From Acidobacterium sp. (GTDB lineage Bacteria; Acidobacteriota; Terriglobia; Terriglobales; Acidobacteriaceae), in contig PMAM01000382.1 of NCBI GenBank assembly GCA_003152595.1, positions 2,695 through 23,394 on the forward strand: DNA of 20,700 nt, read 5' to 3'. Below the pieces are notes generated by a model, which saw only the letters and a list, made by a program, of their open reading frames with translations, ran no database searches and was not told the origin of the DNA. The number at the start of each line of letters is the position of its first letter. Position 1 is the stretch's first letter. Positions 7,613 through 15,413 of this stretch are shown piece after piece. The position numbers were made by a program, and so were the translations under genes.

Positions 7613-8695
7613 GTGGGCGATGCGCTTCTGATGCAAAAACGGGACACCATCTTCATCAACGGTGGGTTTCTGGTCCAGCCGCTCACCGGCGTCCAGCGCT
7701 ACGCGCTCGAACTGACGCAGCGGCTGCTCGAAGCCGCGAACGCCGACCCGGAACTCCGGCCAGTCACCGTCGTGCGCCCGCCCGACGGCACGCGCGGAAT
7801 CATTCGCGGGAATCTGTGGGAACAGGGAACCCTGTGCCTGCGGGCTCGCGGCGGCATTCTCTTCAGCCCCTCAAGCATGGGCCCGTGGCTCCATCCGCGT
7901 CAGGTCGTCACCCTACACGACATGCGCGCTTTCAGCCCCGAACAGGCGGACTCGCTTCCCTTCCGCACCCGCCAGTGGCACCGTATCGCGCTCTCTCTGC
8001 TCGGCAGGACCGCGCGGCGAATCCTGACCGATTCTCATCATTCGCTGACCTGCATTTGCGAATACCTGAATGTCTCGCCGGCAAGGGTGCAGGTCGTGTA
8101 TCCGGGCGCGGATCACATCCTTGCCTTCGGACACGATGACAGCGTGCTGGAAAAGCTCGGGTTGCGGCCGGGCGGGTATGTGCTGGCGGTCGGCTCCCTC
8201 TATCCGCATAAGAATGTCCGCATCCTGCACTCTCTCGACTGGGAGAAATACGATCTTAAGCTCTGCATCGTCGGAGAAGCCCCCGACACGCGCGCCCCGG
8301 CATTTCAACGCATTCTCGAAGAAGCACGTTCACAGCCGGCAAGCGTCTGCTATACCGGGCGGCGCTCGGACGCCGAACTGCGCTCCCTCTACAGCGCGGC
8401 CTTTGCCTTCGCGTTTCCCTCTCTGTATGAGGGATTCGGCTTCCCCCCCCTCGAGGCGATGTACTGCGGCGCTCCGGTTCTGGCTTCCGACCGAACCTCG
8501 ATTCCTGAAGTCTGCGGAGATGCGCCGCTCTATTTCGACCCGCTCTCACCTGCGAGCCTGCGTGTGGTGGTGGAGCGCATTCTTGGCGACCCAGGCCTCC
8601 GTGCCAGCATGATCGAGAGGGGACGCCAACGGGCGGCCCAGTTTACCTGGGCTCGTGCCGCGGCCGAGGTTATGAGCGTGCTCCAGCAAGTCTGA
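7613..8695 (+). CDS. GT4 glycosyltransferase (group 1, mannosyl/rhamnosyltransferase-like)
   Basis: 360 aa from GTG 7613, which lies 3 nt after the GT2 stop; ATG 7631 (354 aa) is the alternative and neither has a clear ribosome site. Retaining GT-B fold transferase using a nucleotide sugar, cytosolic or membrane-associated. Seen: N-terminal PLTGVQRYALEL (23-34), VVTLHDMRAF (98-107), TDSHHSL (139-145), VVYPGADH (161-168), YVLAVGSLYPHKN (189-201) and the EX7E donor-site motif SLYEGFGFPPLEAM (270-283) with E273 and E281. The LYPHKN and EGFGFPPLEAM blocks are typical of GDP-mannose or GDP-rhamnose using GT4 enzymes, which fits the gmd-rmd genes that follow. Donor and linkage are inferred. Confidence 0.87.
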   Translation: MGDALLMQKRDTIFINGGFLVQPLTGVQRYALELTQRLLEAANADPELRPVTVVRPPDGTRGIIRGNLWEQGTLCLRARGGILFSPSSMGPWLHPRQVVTLHDMRAFSPEQADSLPFRTRQWHRIALSLLGRTARRILTDSHHSLTCICEYLNVSPARVQVVYPGADHILAFGHDDSVLEKLGLRPGGYVLAVGSLYPHKNVRILHSLDWEKYDLKLCIVGEAPDTRAPAFQRILEEARSQPASVCYTGRRSDAELRSLYSAAFAFAFPSLYEGFGFPPLEAMYCGAPVLASDRTSIPEVCGDAPLYFDPLSPASLRVVVERILGDPGLRASMIERGRQRAAQFTWARAAAEVMSVLQQV

Positions 8696-8734
8696 GCACT
8701 CGATGACCCGCATCGCAGCGTCGATTGGCCGATG

Positions 8735-8740
8735 TATAAT
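8735..8740 (+). promoter_or_regulatory. Consensus -10 box upstream of gmd
   Basis: A perfect TATAAT sits in the 156-bp gap before gmd, preceded directly by TG. No good -35 lies 16-18 bp upstream. It would start a leader of about 105 nt ahead of the ATG at 8852, giving gmd-rmd their own transcript. Confidence 0.38.
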
Positions 8741-8851
8741 CGCCTTTCCTGACAGGCGCATCCGCTTCTTTCTGAGGCGTGCCGCCGCGACTAACCAGTT
8801 TCCACGTCTGCTCGCACTTTGATGCCGCATAAACCGGGGACCCCGAGGGAC

Positions 8852-9844
8852 ATGCCCAGGAAAGCACTCATTACAGGAGTTACCGGCCAGGATGGATCGT
8901 ATCTGGCCGAATTTCTTCTTCAGAAGGGTTACCACGTCAGCGGACTTGTCCGAAGGAGCAGCTCGCTTACCCTGGATCGCCTCTCCAATGTCATCGATCA
9001 AATCGATCTGGTTTCCGGCGATCTGCTGGATCAGAACTCACTCTCCGCCGCCATCGAACGGACCGAACCGGACGAAATCTATAATCTGGCCGCCCAGTCT
9101 TTCGTGGCGACTTCGTGGCAGCAGGCGGACCTTACCGGCCAATTCACGGCCCTGGGAGTCTCGCGCCTTCTCGAGGCCGCCCGTCTCGCCAATCCCCAGG
9201 TCCGCTTCTATCAGGCTTCCTCCAGCGAGATGTTCGGCTCTACTAACCCTCCGCAGAACGAGTTGTCGCCGTTTCATCCCCGGAGCCCCTATGCCGTGGC
9301 CAAGGTGTATGGCCACTACATGACGCAGAACTACCGGGAAAGCTTTGGGATGTTCGCCTGTTCCGGCATCCTGTTCAACCATGAATCTCCCCGGCGCGGT
9401 CTGGAATTCGTCACCAGAAAAGTTACAAATGCGGCCGCCCGCATCAAGCTGGGTCTCCAGCGCGAGCTGCGCATGGGCAACCTGAACGCGAAGCGCGACT
9501 GGGGTTTTGCCGGAGACTATGTGGAAGCCATGTGGATGATGCTGCAGGCCGATTCTCCCCGGGATTACGTGGTCGCCACCGGCATAAGCCACTCGGTCGA
9601 GGAACTGCTCGAGGTGGCATTCCGTCATGTCGAACTCGATTACCGGGAGTTTGTCCGCATCGACAGCGCGCTGATACGTCCCGCCGAGGTCGATTATCTT
9701 TGCGGGGACTCGACCCGGGCTCGCGAAGCGCTCGGCTGGAGGCCCAGGACCAGTTTTGAGGAACTGATCGCAATGATGGTAGAGGCCGACCTCGAGAACA
9801 ACCGCCGGAATCCGCACAGCGCCAAAACCACAGCTGGATTCTGA
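8852..9844 (+). CDS. gmd: GDP-mannose 4,6-dehydratase
   Basis: 330 aa cytosolic NADP(H)-dependent enzyme making GDP-4-keto-6-deoxy-D-mannose from GDP-D-mannose. Seen: ALITGVTGQDGSYLAE (5-20), the cofactor loop VRRSSS (33-38), NLAAQSFV (78-85), the active-site SSSEMFG (123-129) with S125 and E126, YAVAK (147-151) with Y147 and K151, LFNHESPRRG (174-183), and GNLNAKRDWGFAGDYVEAMW (209-228). All are diagnostic of Gmd. The frame is open to a TTG/ATG at 8819/8822, but family N-termini begin at MxKALITG, so ATG 8852 is chosen; GAGGG lies just before it. It is followed by rmd after 4 nt. A GDP-heptose dehydratase of the DmhA type is a less likely alternative, worth noting because gmhA is nearby. Confidence 0.94.
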   Translation: MPRKALITGVTGQDGSYLAEFLLQKGYHVSGLVRRSSSLTLDRLSNVIDQIDLVSGDLLDQNSLSAAIERTEPDEIYNLAAQSFVATSWQQADLTGQFTALGVSRLLEAARLANPQVRFYQASSSEMFGSTNPPQNELSPFHPRSPYAVAKVYGHYMTQNYRESFGMFACSGILFNHESPRRGLEFVTRKVTNAAARIKLGLQRELRMGNLNAKRDWGFAGDYVEAMWMMLQADSPRDYVVATGISHSVEELLEVAFRHVELDYREFVRIDSALIRPAEVDYLCGDSTRAREALGWRPRTSFEELIAMMVEADLENNRRNPHSAKTTAGF

Positions 9845-9848
9845 CCTC

Positions 9849-10820
9849 TTGCCTCGAGCGCTCATTACCGGAATTGGAGGCTTTGTCGGTCCCTACCTGG
9901 CGGTGCATCTCCGTTCCCTCGGCATCGACTGCGTGGGTATCTCCCAGGGAGCTTCCGCAATCGGTCATCCCGTCGGTCCCGGGAACATCCCGCTGCACGA
10001 TATCGATCTGCGCGACAGAGCCAGCCTCCGCGAACTTGTCCTTCGTGAGAAGCCAGGGCTGGTGTTTCATCTCGCCGCCATGAGCCATGTTTCCACCAGC
10101 CGTACCGACCCCGAAACAACCTTCGACACGAACGTGACCGGGACGTTCAATCTGCTGGAATCTGTGCGCCGGATGTCTTTTCCCTGCAGGGTTCTCTTCG
10201 TGAGCACGGGCAATCTGTACGGCGACATCGATTCTCCCGAAGGGGGCTTTTCTGAATCGGACGCCGTCCGTCCGGGCTCGCCTTACGCCTCCAGCAAGCT
10301 GATGGGAGAACAGCTGGCGCGCTCATACTACGACGATTATGCCGTCGAAGTGGTGATCGCGCGGCCGTTCAATCACACCGGCCCGGGGCAGGCTCCCTCC
10401 TTTGCCTGCCCCGAATTTGCGCGGGCCATCGCCACAGGAGTCGCGAACCGTACGCCTGTACATCTGCGAACTGGCCCTCTTGAGCCGCGGCGCGATATCA
10501 GCGACGTTCGCGACGTCGTTCGCGCGTATTCACTGCTGGCGGAGCGCGGAAAACCCGGCGAAGTGTACAACGTCTGCTCCGGCTCGATGGTGCGGATGGC
10601 CGATGTTGTGTCTCGGCTGGCTGAAATTGCACAGATCGCTGTCACCACAGAACTCGATCCCACGAAGGTGAGAAAACGGGAAATCATGCACTCGGGAGGG
10701 AATCCCGCTAAGATCCGGCGTGACCTGGGATGGATTCCGGAGATTCCACTGGAACGGACACTTGGGGACCTCCTGAAGTACTGGATAGATCGACTTTCCC
10801 AGGCGGGTGCGGCGCATTGA
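9849..10820 (+). CDS. rmd: GDP-4-keto-6-deoxy-D-mannose reductase (GDP-D-rhamnose synthase)
   Basis: 323 aa extended SDR that reduces the Gmd product to GDP-D-rhamnose. Seen: ALITGIGGFVGPYLA (4-18), HLAAMSHVS (74-82), the catalytic triad S119 (FVSTGNLYG), Y146 and K150 (YASSK), ARPFNHTGPGQ and EPRRDISDVRDVVRAY, all hallmarks of Rmd rather than of GDP-fucose synthase. The start must be TTG 9849, only 4 nt after the gmd TGA, because the next in-frame ATG is near residue 78, after the cofactor site. The tight spacing implies translational coupling. It is the last plus-strand gene before the convergent GT9 pair, 34 bp away, with no clear terminator between them. Confidence 0.9.
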   Translation: MPRALITGIGGFVGPYLAVHLRSLGIDCVGISQGASAIGHPVGPGNIPLHDIDLRDRASLRELVLREKPGLVFHLAAMSHVSTSRTDPETTFDTNVTGTFNLLESVRRMSFPCRVLFVSTGNLYGDIDSPEGGFSESDAVRPGSPYASSKLMGEQLARSYYDDYAVEVVIARPFNHTGPGQAPSFACPEFARAIATGVANRTPVHLRTGPLEPRRDISDVRDVVRAYSLLAERGKPGEVYNVCSGSMVRMADVVSRLAEIAQIAVTTELDPTKVRKREIMHSGGNPAKIRRDLGWIPEIPLERTLGDLLKYWIDRLSQAGAAH

Positions 10821-10854
10821 AGGCGGCATCGCTGCGGCCCGGCTCAGAATGTGC

Positions 10855-11919
10855 TTATTGCCCTGCCCCGTAAACGCCCTCTCCCTGGAACGACACTAAT
10901 TTCGCGCCCGGGCTCTCTTCCCTGAGCAGCCGGTCCACCTCCGCCAGCACCATCTCCGGGGATATCTCCCGCATACAGCCCGCTGACTTGCAGGGCGCGA
11001 AGCTCCTGCCGTCGTAGCAGGGGCGGCAGGCATACCCCTGCCCCCCCCACAGTCCCGCCACACCGGGCCGCCGCGGCAGAAAATTTCCCGGGTTCGTCGG
11101 CCCGAACAGTCCAACCAGCCGCCCCCGGCTAAGCCCGGCCAGATGCATCGGCCCGGTATCGTGCGAAACCACCACGTCGCACGTGTCGCAGACGCTGATG
11201 ACTTCCGGAAGCGACAGCTTCCCGATGCAGTTGCGAACTTCCATGTCCGCGAAGTACGGCAGGACCCAGGTGTCGTCCGGACCGCCCAGCAGCAGGATTT
11301 CCCACCCGCGCTGCAAAAGGATTCGTGCGACCGCTGCATAGGATTCCACCGGCCATCGTTTCAGTGTCTGCTGAGCGCGTAGATTCGACGCGCCCCCCGG
11401 AACCATGGCCAGCCGCCGCGCCGCCTTCTTCTCCGGCAGCGGCGACGGCGGCAGGCGGTCGGGCCTCACCGGCCCCAGGCTCGTGTCACGGCAGCCATCT
11501 GCGTATCCCAGCAGAATCCTTGCGAATTCATCCGTATAGCTTCTTGCGGAGAGCAGCGTCGTCTCCCTCGAATGAAGAGAAAGCGCGATCTTTCTGCGCG
11601 CCCGCACTGGAAGAGTCAGGGCCAGATACCGCCGGTCGTAATAGAGAGTCCCGCAAAGCTCATAGCTGCGCGGCAGAAGCGATCTCCAGACTGCTGCAAC
11701 CGTGCGTGCCCGCTGCCATGCGGTTCCCGTCAGGATCGCCGCCTCGTTCACCGGGCGCGGAGTGATCCAGGAATAGCACTCGAGCAGCGACTGCACACCG
11801 GTGCCGCACAGCCATTCGACTTCGAATCCCTGGCGGAACAGTTCGTGGGCCGCCGGAACGGCCATGATCACGTCGCCGATGGCCCCCAGCCTAACGAGCA
11901 GCGCGCGCTTCCGACCCAC
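10855..11919 (-). CDS. GT9 heptosyltransferase-like protein (1)
   Basis: 354 aa GT-B glycosyltransferase of the LPS heptosyltransferase family, expected to add ADP-heptose (or a related sugar) to the core at the inner-membrane cytoplasmic face. Seen: N-terminal ALLVRLGAIGDVIMAVPA (6-23), MVPGGASN (172-179) and KRWP (187-190), then SHDTGPMHLAGLSRG (252-266) and VGLFGPTNP (269-277), the donor-site signature. A cysteine set near the C-terminus (C298, C301, C310, C315) recurs in the next gene and in many GT9 enzymes. The GTG start at 11919 is fixed by AGGGAGG at 4 nt spacing. It lies 22 bp downstream of the second GT9 on the same strand, so they are probably cotranscribed. Acceptor and sugar are not determinable here. 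Confidence 0.87.
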   Translation of the reverse strand: MGRKRALLVRLGAIGDVIMAVPAAHELFRQGFEVEWLCGTGVQSLLECYSWITPRPVNEAAILTGTAWQRARTVAAVWRSLLPRSYELCGTLYYDRRYLALTLPVRARRKIALSLHSRETTLLSARSYTDEFARILLGYADGCRDTSLGPVRPDRLPPSPLPEKKAARRLAMVPGGASNLRAQQTLKRWPVESYAAVARILLQRGWEILLLGGPDDTWVLPYFADMEVRNCIGKLSLPEVISVCDTCDVVVSHDTGPMHLAGLSRGRLVGLFGPTNPGNFLPRRPGVAGLWGGQGYACRPCYDGRSFAPCKSAGCMREISPEMVLAEVDRLLREESPGAKLVSFQGEGVYGAGQ

Positions 11920-11923
11920 GGTT

Positions 11924-11930
11924 CCTCCCT
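11924..11930 (-). promoter_or_regulatory. Strong ribosome binding site fixing a GTG start
   Basis: The minus strand reads AGGGAGG, 4 nt before GTG 11919, in the 22-bp gap between the two GT9 genes. It is one of the clearest Shine-Dalgarno sites in the window and supports a non-ATG start. Confidence 0.7.
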
Positions 11931-11941
11931 GCCACCGCCGA

Positions 11942-13132
11942 CTACGCCCGATCCGGCCGCCCGTTGGGCATCACCGAACCGGCCGCTCGCAGCACATCCT
12001 CCACGCCAATGTCCCACATGCAGGCGCTCTCCAGCGCCGCGGTGCACCCCTCCGGAATGCTCCTGCGGTAGCTGTTGATACATGGACTACAACGCTGCCC
12101 GGTTGTATATACCCAGGTGGCGCGCAGCCCCACCGGCGCCCAGCATGCCGGCGTATTAGGGCCAAACAGGCCCACGGTGGGCACGCCCATGGCCGCGGCC
12201 AGGTGCATGATGCCGGTATCGGCGCTCAACAGCAGATTGCAGCGGCGCAGGAGCGCGCAGGTGCGCTCCAGGCCCCCCAGATCGGATGCCTCCACCGATT
12301 TTCCGGCGAACGCTTCCCGGAACTCGCTCATCAGTTCTCGCTCTCCGGCCGCGCCGGTGAGCACGACGGTAAGCCCCGGATAACGGGCGTCGAGAGCCCT
12401 GGCGCATTCGGCGAAGCGCGCGATCGGCCACCTGCGGTACTGCGCGCTGGGACCGACTCCCAGGTGCATGACCACCACCGGACCGCTCCGGTCCTCGCCC
12501 ACATTTGCGCCCCACCAGTCGTCCATCCAGCTCTCCGCATCAGCCGAGGTCGGCACCGGCGTGGTCGTCAGCGACTCCGGAAGCCCCGGATCCAGTACCT
12601 GCCCCAGGTGAACGAACGCCTTCCACATGGATTCGCCCTCGCGCAGCGCCACCGCGTGCGTGAACATGCGATCCCGGTCGTTCGAGACCGACGGAAGGAA
12701 GCCCGCGCGCAGCGGAATCGAGGTCGCTCTGCAAAAAACCGCCGTCAGCAGCGAGTGCTGTTCGAAGTCCACAACTGCATCGTAGCGGTTGCGCCGCACG
12801 GCCCGCAGCACTTTCAGCGCCGCCCCCAGTCCATCCGTGGACGGCGAATACCGGAACACACAGCTATCGGTTCGGCCCAATGTCATCACCTCGACAGTGC
12901 GCTGTTCCACCAGATAGTCGATTGTGAGCACGGGATTTCGTTCCAGAAGCCCGTCCATCACCGAACGCGCCAGCACGGCTTCTCCCATGCCTCCGAACTT
13001 GAGCACGAGGATACGCCCCGGCTGCGCGGCCCGCGCTCGCACCCGGCCGCGCGGAATCAGCCGCGGGGCCATAGCCACCAGCTTCTCGGTGATCGCGTGG
13101 CTCAGCCGATATCGATAACTGAATACTCTCAT
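11942..13132 (-). CDS. GT9 heptosyltransferase-like protein (2)
   Basis: 396 aa, about 40 aa longer than the neighbour because of a basic N-terminal extension (1-40, several Arg). Seen: ILVLKFGGMGEAVLARS (41-57), a degenerate form of the GT9 GDxxxxxP motif in which the usual Asp after Gly is Glu; LGVGPSAQYRRWP (224-236); SADTGIMHLAAAMG (303-316) and VGLFGPNTP (320-328). Four cysteines follow (C348, C351, C363, C371), as in the other GT9. The role is probably LPS core or heptose transfer. The ATG at 13132 has GGAAA about 8-9 nt upstream. It is the first gene of the pair, after a 309-bp gap that probably contains the promoter. Confidence 0.85.
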   Translation of the reverse strand: MRVFSYRYRLSHAITEKLVAMAPRLIPRGRVRARAAQPGRILVLKFGGMGEAVLARSVMDGLLERNPVLTIDYLVEQRTVEVMTLGRTDSCVFRYSPSTDGLGAALKVLRAVRRNRYDAVVDFEQHSLLTAVFCRATSIPLRAGFLPSVSNDRDRMFTHAVALREGESMWKAFVHLGQVLDPGLPESLTTTPVPTSADAESWMDDWWGANVGEDRSGPVVVMHLGVGPSAQYRRWPIARFAECARALDARYPGLTVVLTGAAGERELMSEFREAFAGKSVEASDLGGLERTCALLRRCNLLLSADTGIMHLAAAMGVPTVGLFGPNTPACWAPVGLRATWVYTTGQRCSPCINSYRRSIPEGCTAALESACMWDIGVEDVLRAAGSVMPNGRPDRA

Positions 13133-13441
13133 TGCCAGGTTTCCGGGAGCGCCTTCTTCGACCGGTACTGGCCGGCAGAATGACTTTTCGACCGCCGCTC
13201 GCCTTCGCTCACAGCGCGCTGGCGGCTGAATGTACCGCGGTCCTGCCGTCGACTGGCTGGCGAGGAGCCTGAGAATCTCTCAGGAGTCGGCGAGTTGGCT
13301 GTAGCGTATCACAGGTAAATTCTGGCTGGCCGGACACCCCTGCCTCCCGGTCCACATCGCGCCGTGCTCTTTCTTCGGCCGGTCGGAACACTGCCACATT
13401 TTCACCTGCGGAAGAAATAGGCCTGCGCAGCCGTCCCGCCT
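13133..13441. other. Intergenic region upstream of the GT9 pair
   Basis: 309 bp with no supportable gene, between the end of a minus-strand methyltransferase gene and the start of the GT9 pair. It probably holds the GT9 promoter, but no convincing -35/-10 pair was found. Its main structure is a perfect inverted repeat at 13268-13284. Confidence 0.45.
13268..13284. repeat. Perfect 7-bp inverted repeat with 3-nt loop
   Basis: CCTGAGA and TCTCAGG flank a 3-nt ATC loop. It lies about 136 nt upstream of the GT9 ATG and 158 nt beyond the methyltransferase stop. No T-tract follows on either strand, so it may be an operator, an mRNA stem or a weak terminator. Confidence 0.4.
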
Positions 13442-14419
13442 TCAGACGGGCCGGGCAATCACTTCCATACAATCCCCGGCCCGAAACAGGTCGATGATCC
13501 TGGCGAGCCAGTGACCGAAAAGCCTGAGTGCCAGGCTTTTTACGACCCAGCCCTCCTCTGAACCCTTGCCGTTGTTGCGATTCAGCCAGATCTGAAGACT
13601 GCCGGTGATACCTGCAAAGGTCGAGTTATAGCTTATCTTCTCAACCTGAAAGCCTTCTTCCGCGAGCAGACGGCTGATGCTGGCCGGTGTATAGCCATAG
13701 GTGTGAACCGGCGCACCCAGATACCACCAGTAGGGGCCCCACATCTTCGGCATCAGCCCCGCAAGATTGGGAACGCCGATGAAGAGACGGCCCCCGGGGC
13801 GCACGATGCGCCGGATTTCGCGGAGAACCTCACGCGGGTTGTGGATGTGTTCGAAGGAGTGGTTGCTCCGCACGTAGTCGAAGGCGGCGGAAGGAAGCTC
13901 TGCGTCGTGGAGCGTGCCTCCGAAGATATCCAGACCTCCTTCCCTGCCGGCTGCGGCGGCATCGGAGTTCAGCTCTACGCCACGGACGGTCCAGCCCTTT
14001 TCGCGCATATAGAAAAGGAAATGTCCTGCGCCGCAACCGATGTCGAGCATGCTGCCCGGCCTCGGGAATTTCGGGTCTCCCGTCCAGCCGGAAGTGAAAA
14101 AAATCAGGTGGCGGATCAATCTCCACATCCGCTTCCGAAGAGGGCCTGGCGTCCGGGCAGCCGAAGGAACAGAGTAGGCATAATAATCCCGGGGATAAGC
14201 ATTGCTCAGATATTCGAGCGTCGGCATCGGGTTCAGGAAATAAACGCCGCACCCTCCACAACACATCACCGGAAAGGTACCGGGATTGCCATAGTGCCGA
14301 TCGCGCGCGTCGAAAGCTTTGCGAAAGCTGGTGGCCCCGCATAGCGGGCAGGCTGACAGGGATTCCCACAGCCGGTGGTCAGAGAAGTCCGGAAATGGCT
14401 TTTGCACAGAATCTGGCAC
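13442..14419 (-). CDS. Class I SAM-dependent methyltransferase with N-terminal zinc-finger-like region
   Basis: 325 aa. Likely transfers methyl from S-adenosylmethionine to a sugar or to a modified acyl group in the cytosol; the substrate is unknown. Seen: an N-terminal cysteine set CPLC (24-27) and CCGGC (53-57), a pattern common in methyltransferases of polysaccharide loci; a YFLNPMPTLEYLSNAY element; the SAM motif I MLDIGCGAGHF (124-134); acidic motif VELN (148-151); FEHIHNPREVLREIRRIVRPGGRLFIGVPN (189-218). The C-terminal part has a WWYLGAPVHTYGYTP block. The GTG start at 14419 is set by GGAGAG with 5 nt spacing. It is the last gene of the FkbH-ACP module, 149 bp after the acyltransferase, and may methylate its product. 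Confidence 0.87.
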   Translation of the reverse strand: MPDSVQKPFPDFSDHRLWESLSACPLCGATSFRKAFDARDRHYGNPGTFPVMCCGGCGVYFLNPMPTLEYLSNAYPRDYYAYSVPSAARTPGPLRKRMWRLIRHLIFFTSGWTGDPKFPRPGSMLDIGCGAGHFLFYMREKGWTVRGVELNSDAAAAGREGGLDIFGGTLHDAELPSAAFDYVRSNHSFEHIHNPREVLREIRRIVRPGGRLFIGVPNLAGLMPKMWGPYWWYLGAPVHTYGYTPASISRLLAEEGFQVEKISYNSTFAGITGSLQIWLNRNNGKGSEEGWVVKSLALRLFGHWLARIIDLFRAGDCMEVIARPV

Positions 14420-14424
14420 TCAAT

Positions 14425-14430
14425 CTCTCC
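14425..14430 (-). promoter_or_regulatory. Ribosome binding site fixing GTG start of the methyltransferase
   Basis: The minus strand reads GGAGAG, 5 nt before GTG 14419. There is no in-frame ATG nearby that keeps the N-terminal cysteine motif, so this site decides the start. Confidence 0.6.
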
Positions 14431-14568
14431 ATCGCCTGGCAGCTTTCCTCTCCTGATGAGTGATGCGGCGAGGCCGTTTGACGGTAACGCCCGAGCCTGC
14501 CTTCATACCGCGGGGCGGACGCGGGGGAAACACTCTTTCGAGGAGGGCGGCGAGCGTCATTGGGACCG

Positions 14569-15243
14569 TCACGACACGTTGTGCCAGGAATCCGAGGCGG
14601 CATCGTATTTCATGCAAACCTTTGCCGGCTTGCCATCGGCGACCGAATAGTCGGGAATGCTTCTGGTTACCACGGAATTGCTGCCGATGACAACGTGTTT
14701 GCCGATCTTTACGTTCATCATGATGACTGAGCCAATCCCGAGGAAGGAACCTTCGCCGATTTCGATCCGCGACGTCGCGCCGGTAAGTCGTGCACCGATT
14801 TTGACTGGACTGTGGACATCGAAGAATGGATGGGTGCCGCCGAGAAGGCTGCATCGCGCAGTGATGCTGACGTTGTCCCCTATGACAATCTTACCGGCGA
14901 AGACGATGTGAACATCCTGTTCGATATTGACATTGTTACCGATGCGGAGCTCGGGAGGATTGGCCGGATCGGAAACCACGGCTTCGAGTCGAACACCCCG
15001 ACGGATGGATACCTCGTGGCCGATATGCATGAACCGCGGATTGATGAGCATCGTGGGTTTGTAGATAACGGAGCCTTTGCCAAAGCTACCGAAGACGTGG
15101 CGATAGTAGAGAACTGCCTTCAGGCGGTTCCAGACATGACTCAGAAGGTTGAGCTTGTCAGGAAGCGGACTGAGCAGAAGACTGCCGATGGTTCGTCGGA
15201 TGGCGCGCGCACCTGGTGACATCTCCCGTAATCTTAAAGCCAT
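14569..15243 (-). CDS. Left-handed beta-helix (hexapeptide) acyltransferase
   Basis: 224 aa cytosolic transferase of the LbH/maltose O-acetyltransferase-like type. Expected to move an acyl group from a thioester (CoA or ACP) to a sugar hydroxyl or amine. Seen: imperfect hexapeptide repeats from about residue 57 to 200 ([LIV]-G-x4 turns such as IGHEVSI, IGNNVNI, IGDNVSI, IGEGSFLG, IGKHVVIG) and a GGTHPFFDV motif (near 135-143) with the likely catalytic His. The C-terminal VADGKPAKVCMKY is the usual closing VxGxPAK element. The N-terminal 55 aa are helical and basic. Start: ATG 15243 or ATG 15222; no decisive ribosome site. It sits between the MaoC/SDR fusion and a methyltransferase, so an ACP-bound donor is plausible, though acetyl-CoA cannot be excluded. 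Confidence 0.88.
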   Translation of the reverse strand: MALRLREMSPGARAIRRTIGSLLLSPLPDKLNLLSHVWNRLKAVLYYRHVFGSFGKGSVIYKPTMLINPRFMHIGHEVSIRRGVRLEAVVSDPANPPELRIGNNVNIEQDVHIVFAGKIVIGDNVSITARCSLLGGTHPFFDVHSPVKIGARLTGATSRIEIGEGSFLGIGSVIMMNVKIGKHVVIGSNSVVTRSIPDYSVADGKPAKVCMKYDAASDSWHNVS

Positions 15244-15413
15244 TGTGCAAGCTCAGAAGGGGAGTCGTCGAACCGATTGCCGCCGGAGAAACACATGCGG
15301 GAAATGATACGACGAACGCTATCCTCGTCGAGGCGGCGTTCAAGCGGACGCGAGTTGTATACAACCGATGCCGGGGCGAGCACAGGGACGTCACAAGCGG
15401 TTGGGACTGGAAA

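Noticed and set aside
10821..10854. Possible bidirectional terminator between convergent rmd and GT9 genes
   Set aside because: Only 34 bp with a weak GCGGC/GC-rich pairing and no T-tract on either strand.
11801..13183. 460-codon open frame on the plus strand, antisense to both the GT9 genes
   Set aside because: It lies opposite two clear GT9 genes, its product is low-complexity and rich in Arg, His and Pro, and it has no family motif. High GC at third positions explains the open frame.
13268..13325. TCTCAGG followed by an AGGTAAA stretch, reminiscent of a glycine riboswitch end
   Set aside because: The conserved core of the aptamer is absent, spacing is wrong and the adjacent genes are not glycine-related. 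The TCTCAGG is the arm of a simple inverted repeat.
13209..13472. 87-codon open frame on the minus strand in the gap before the GT9 pair
   Set aside because: It overlaps the end of the methyltransferase gene, lacks a ribosome site and domain features, and has low-complexity sequence.
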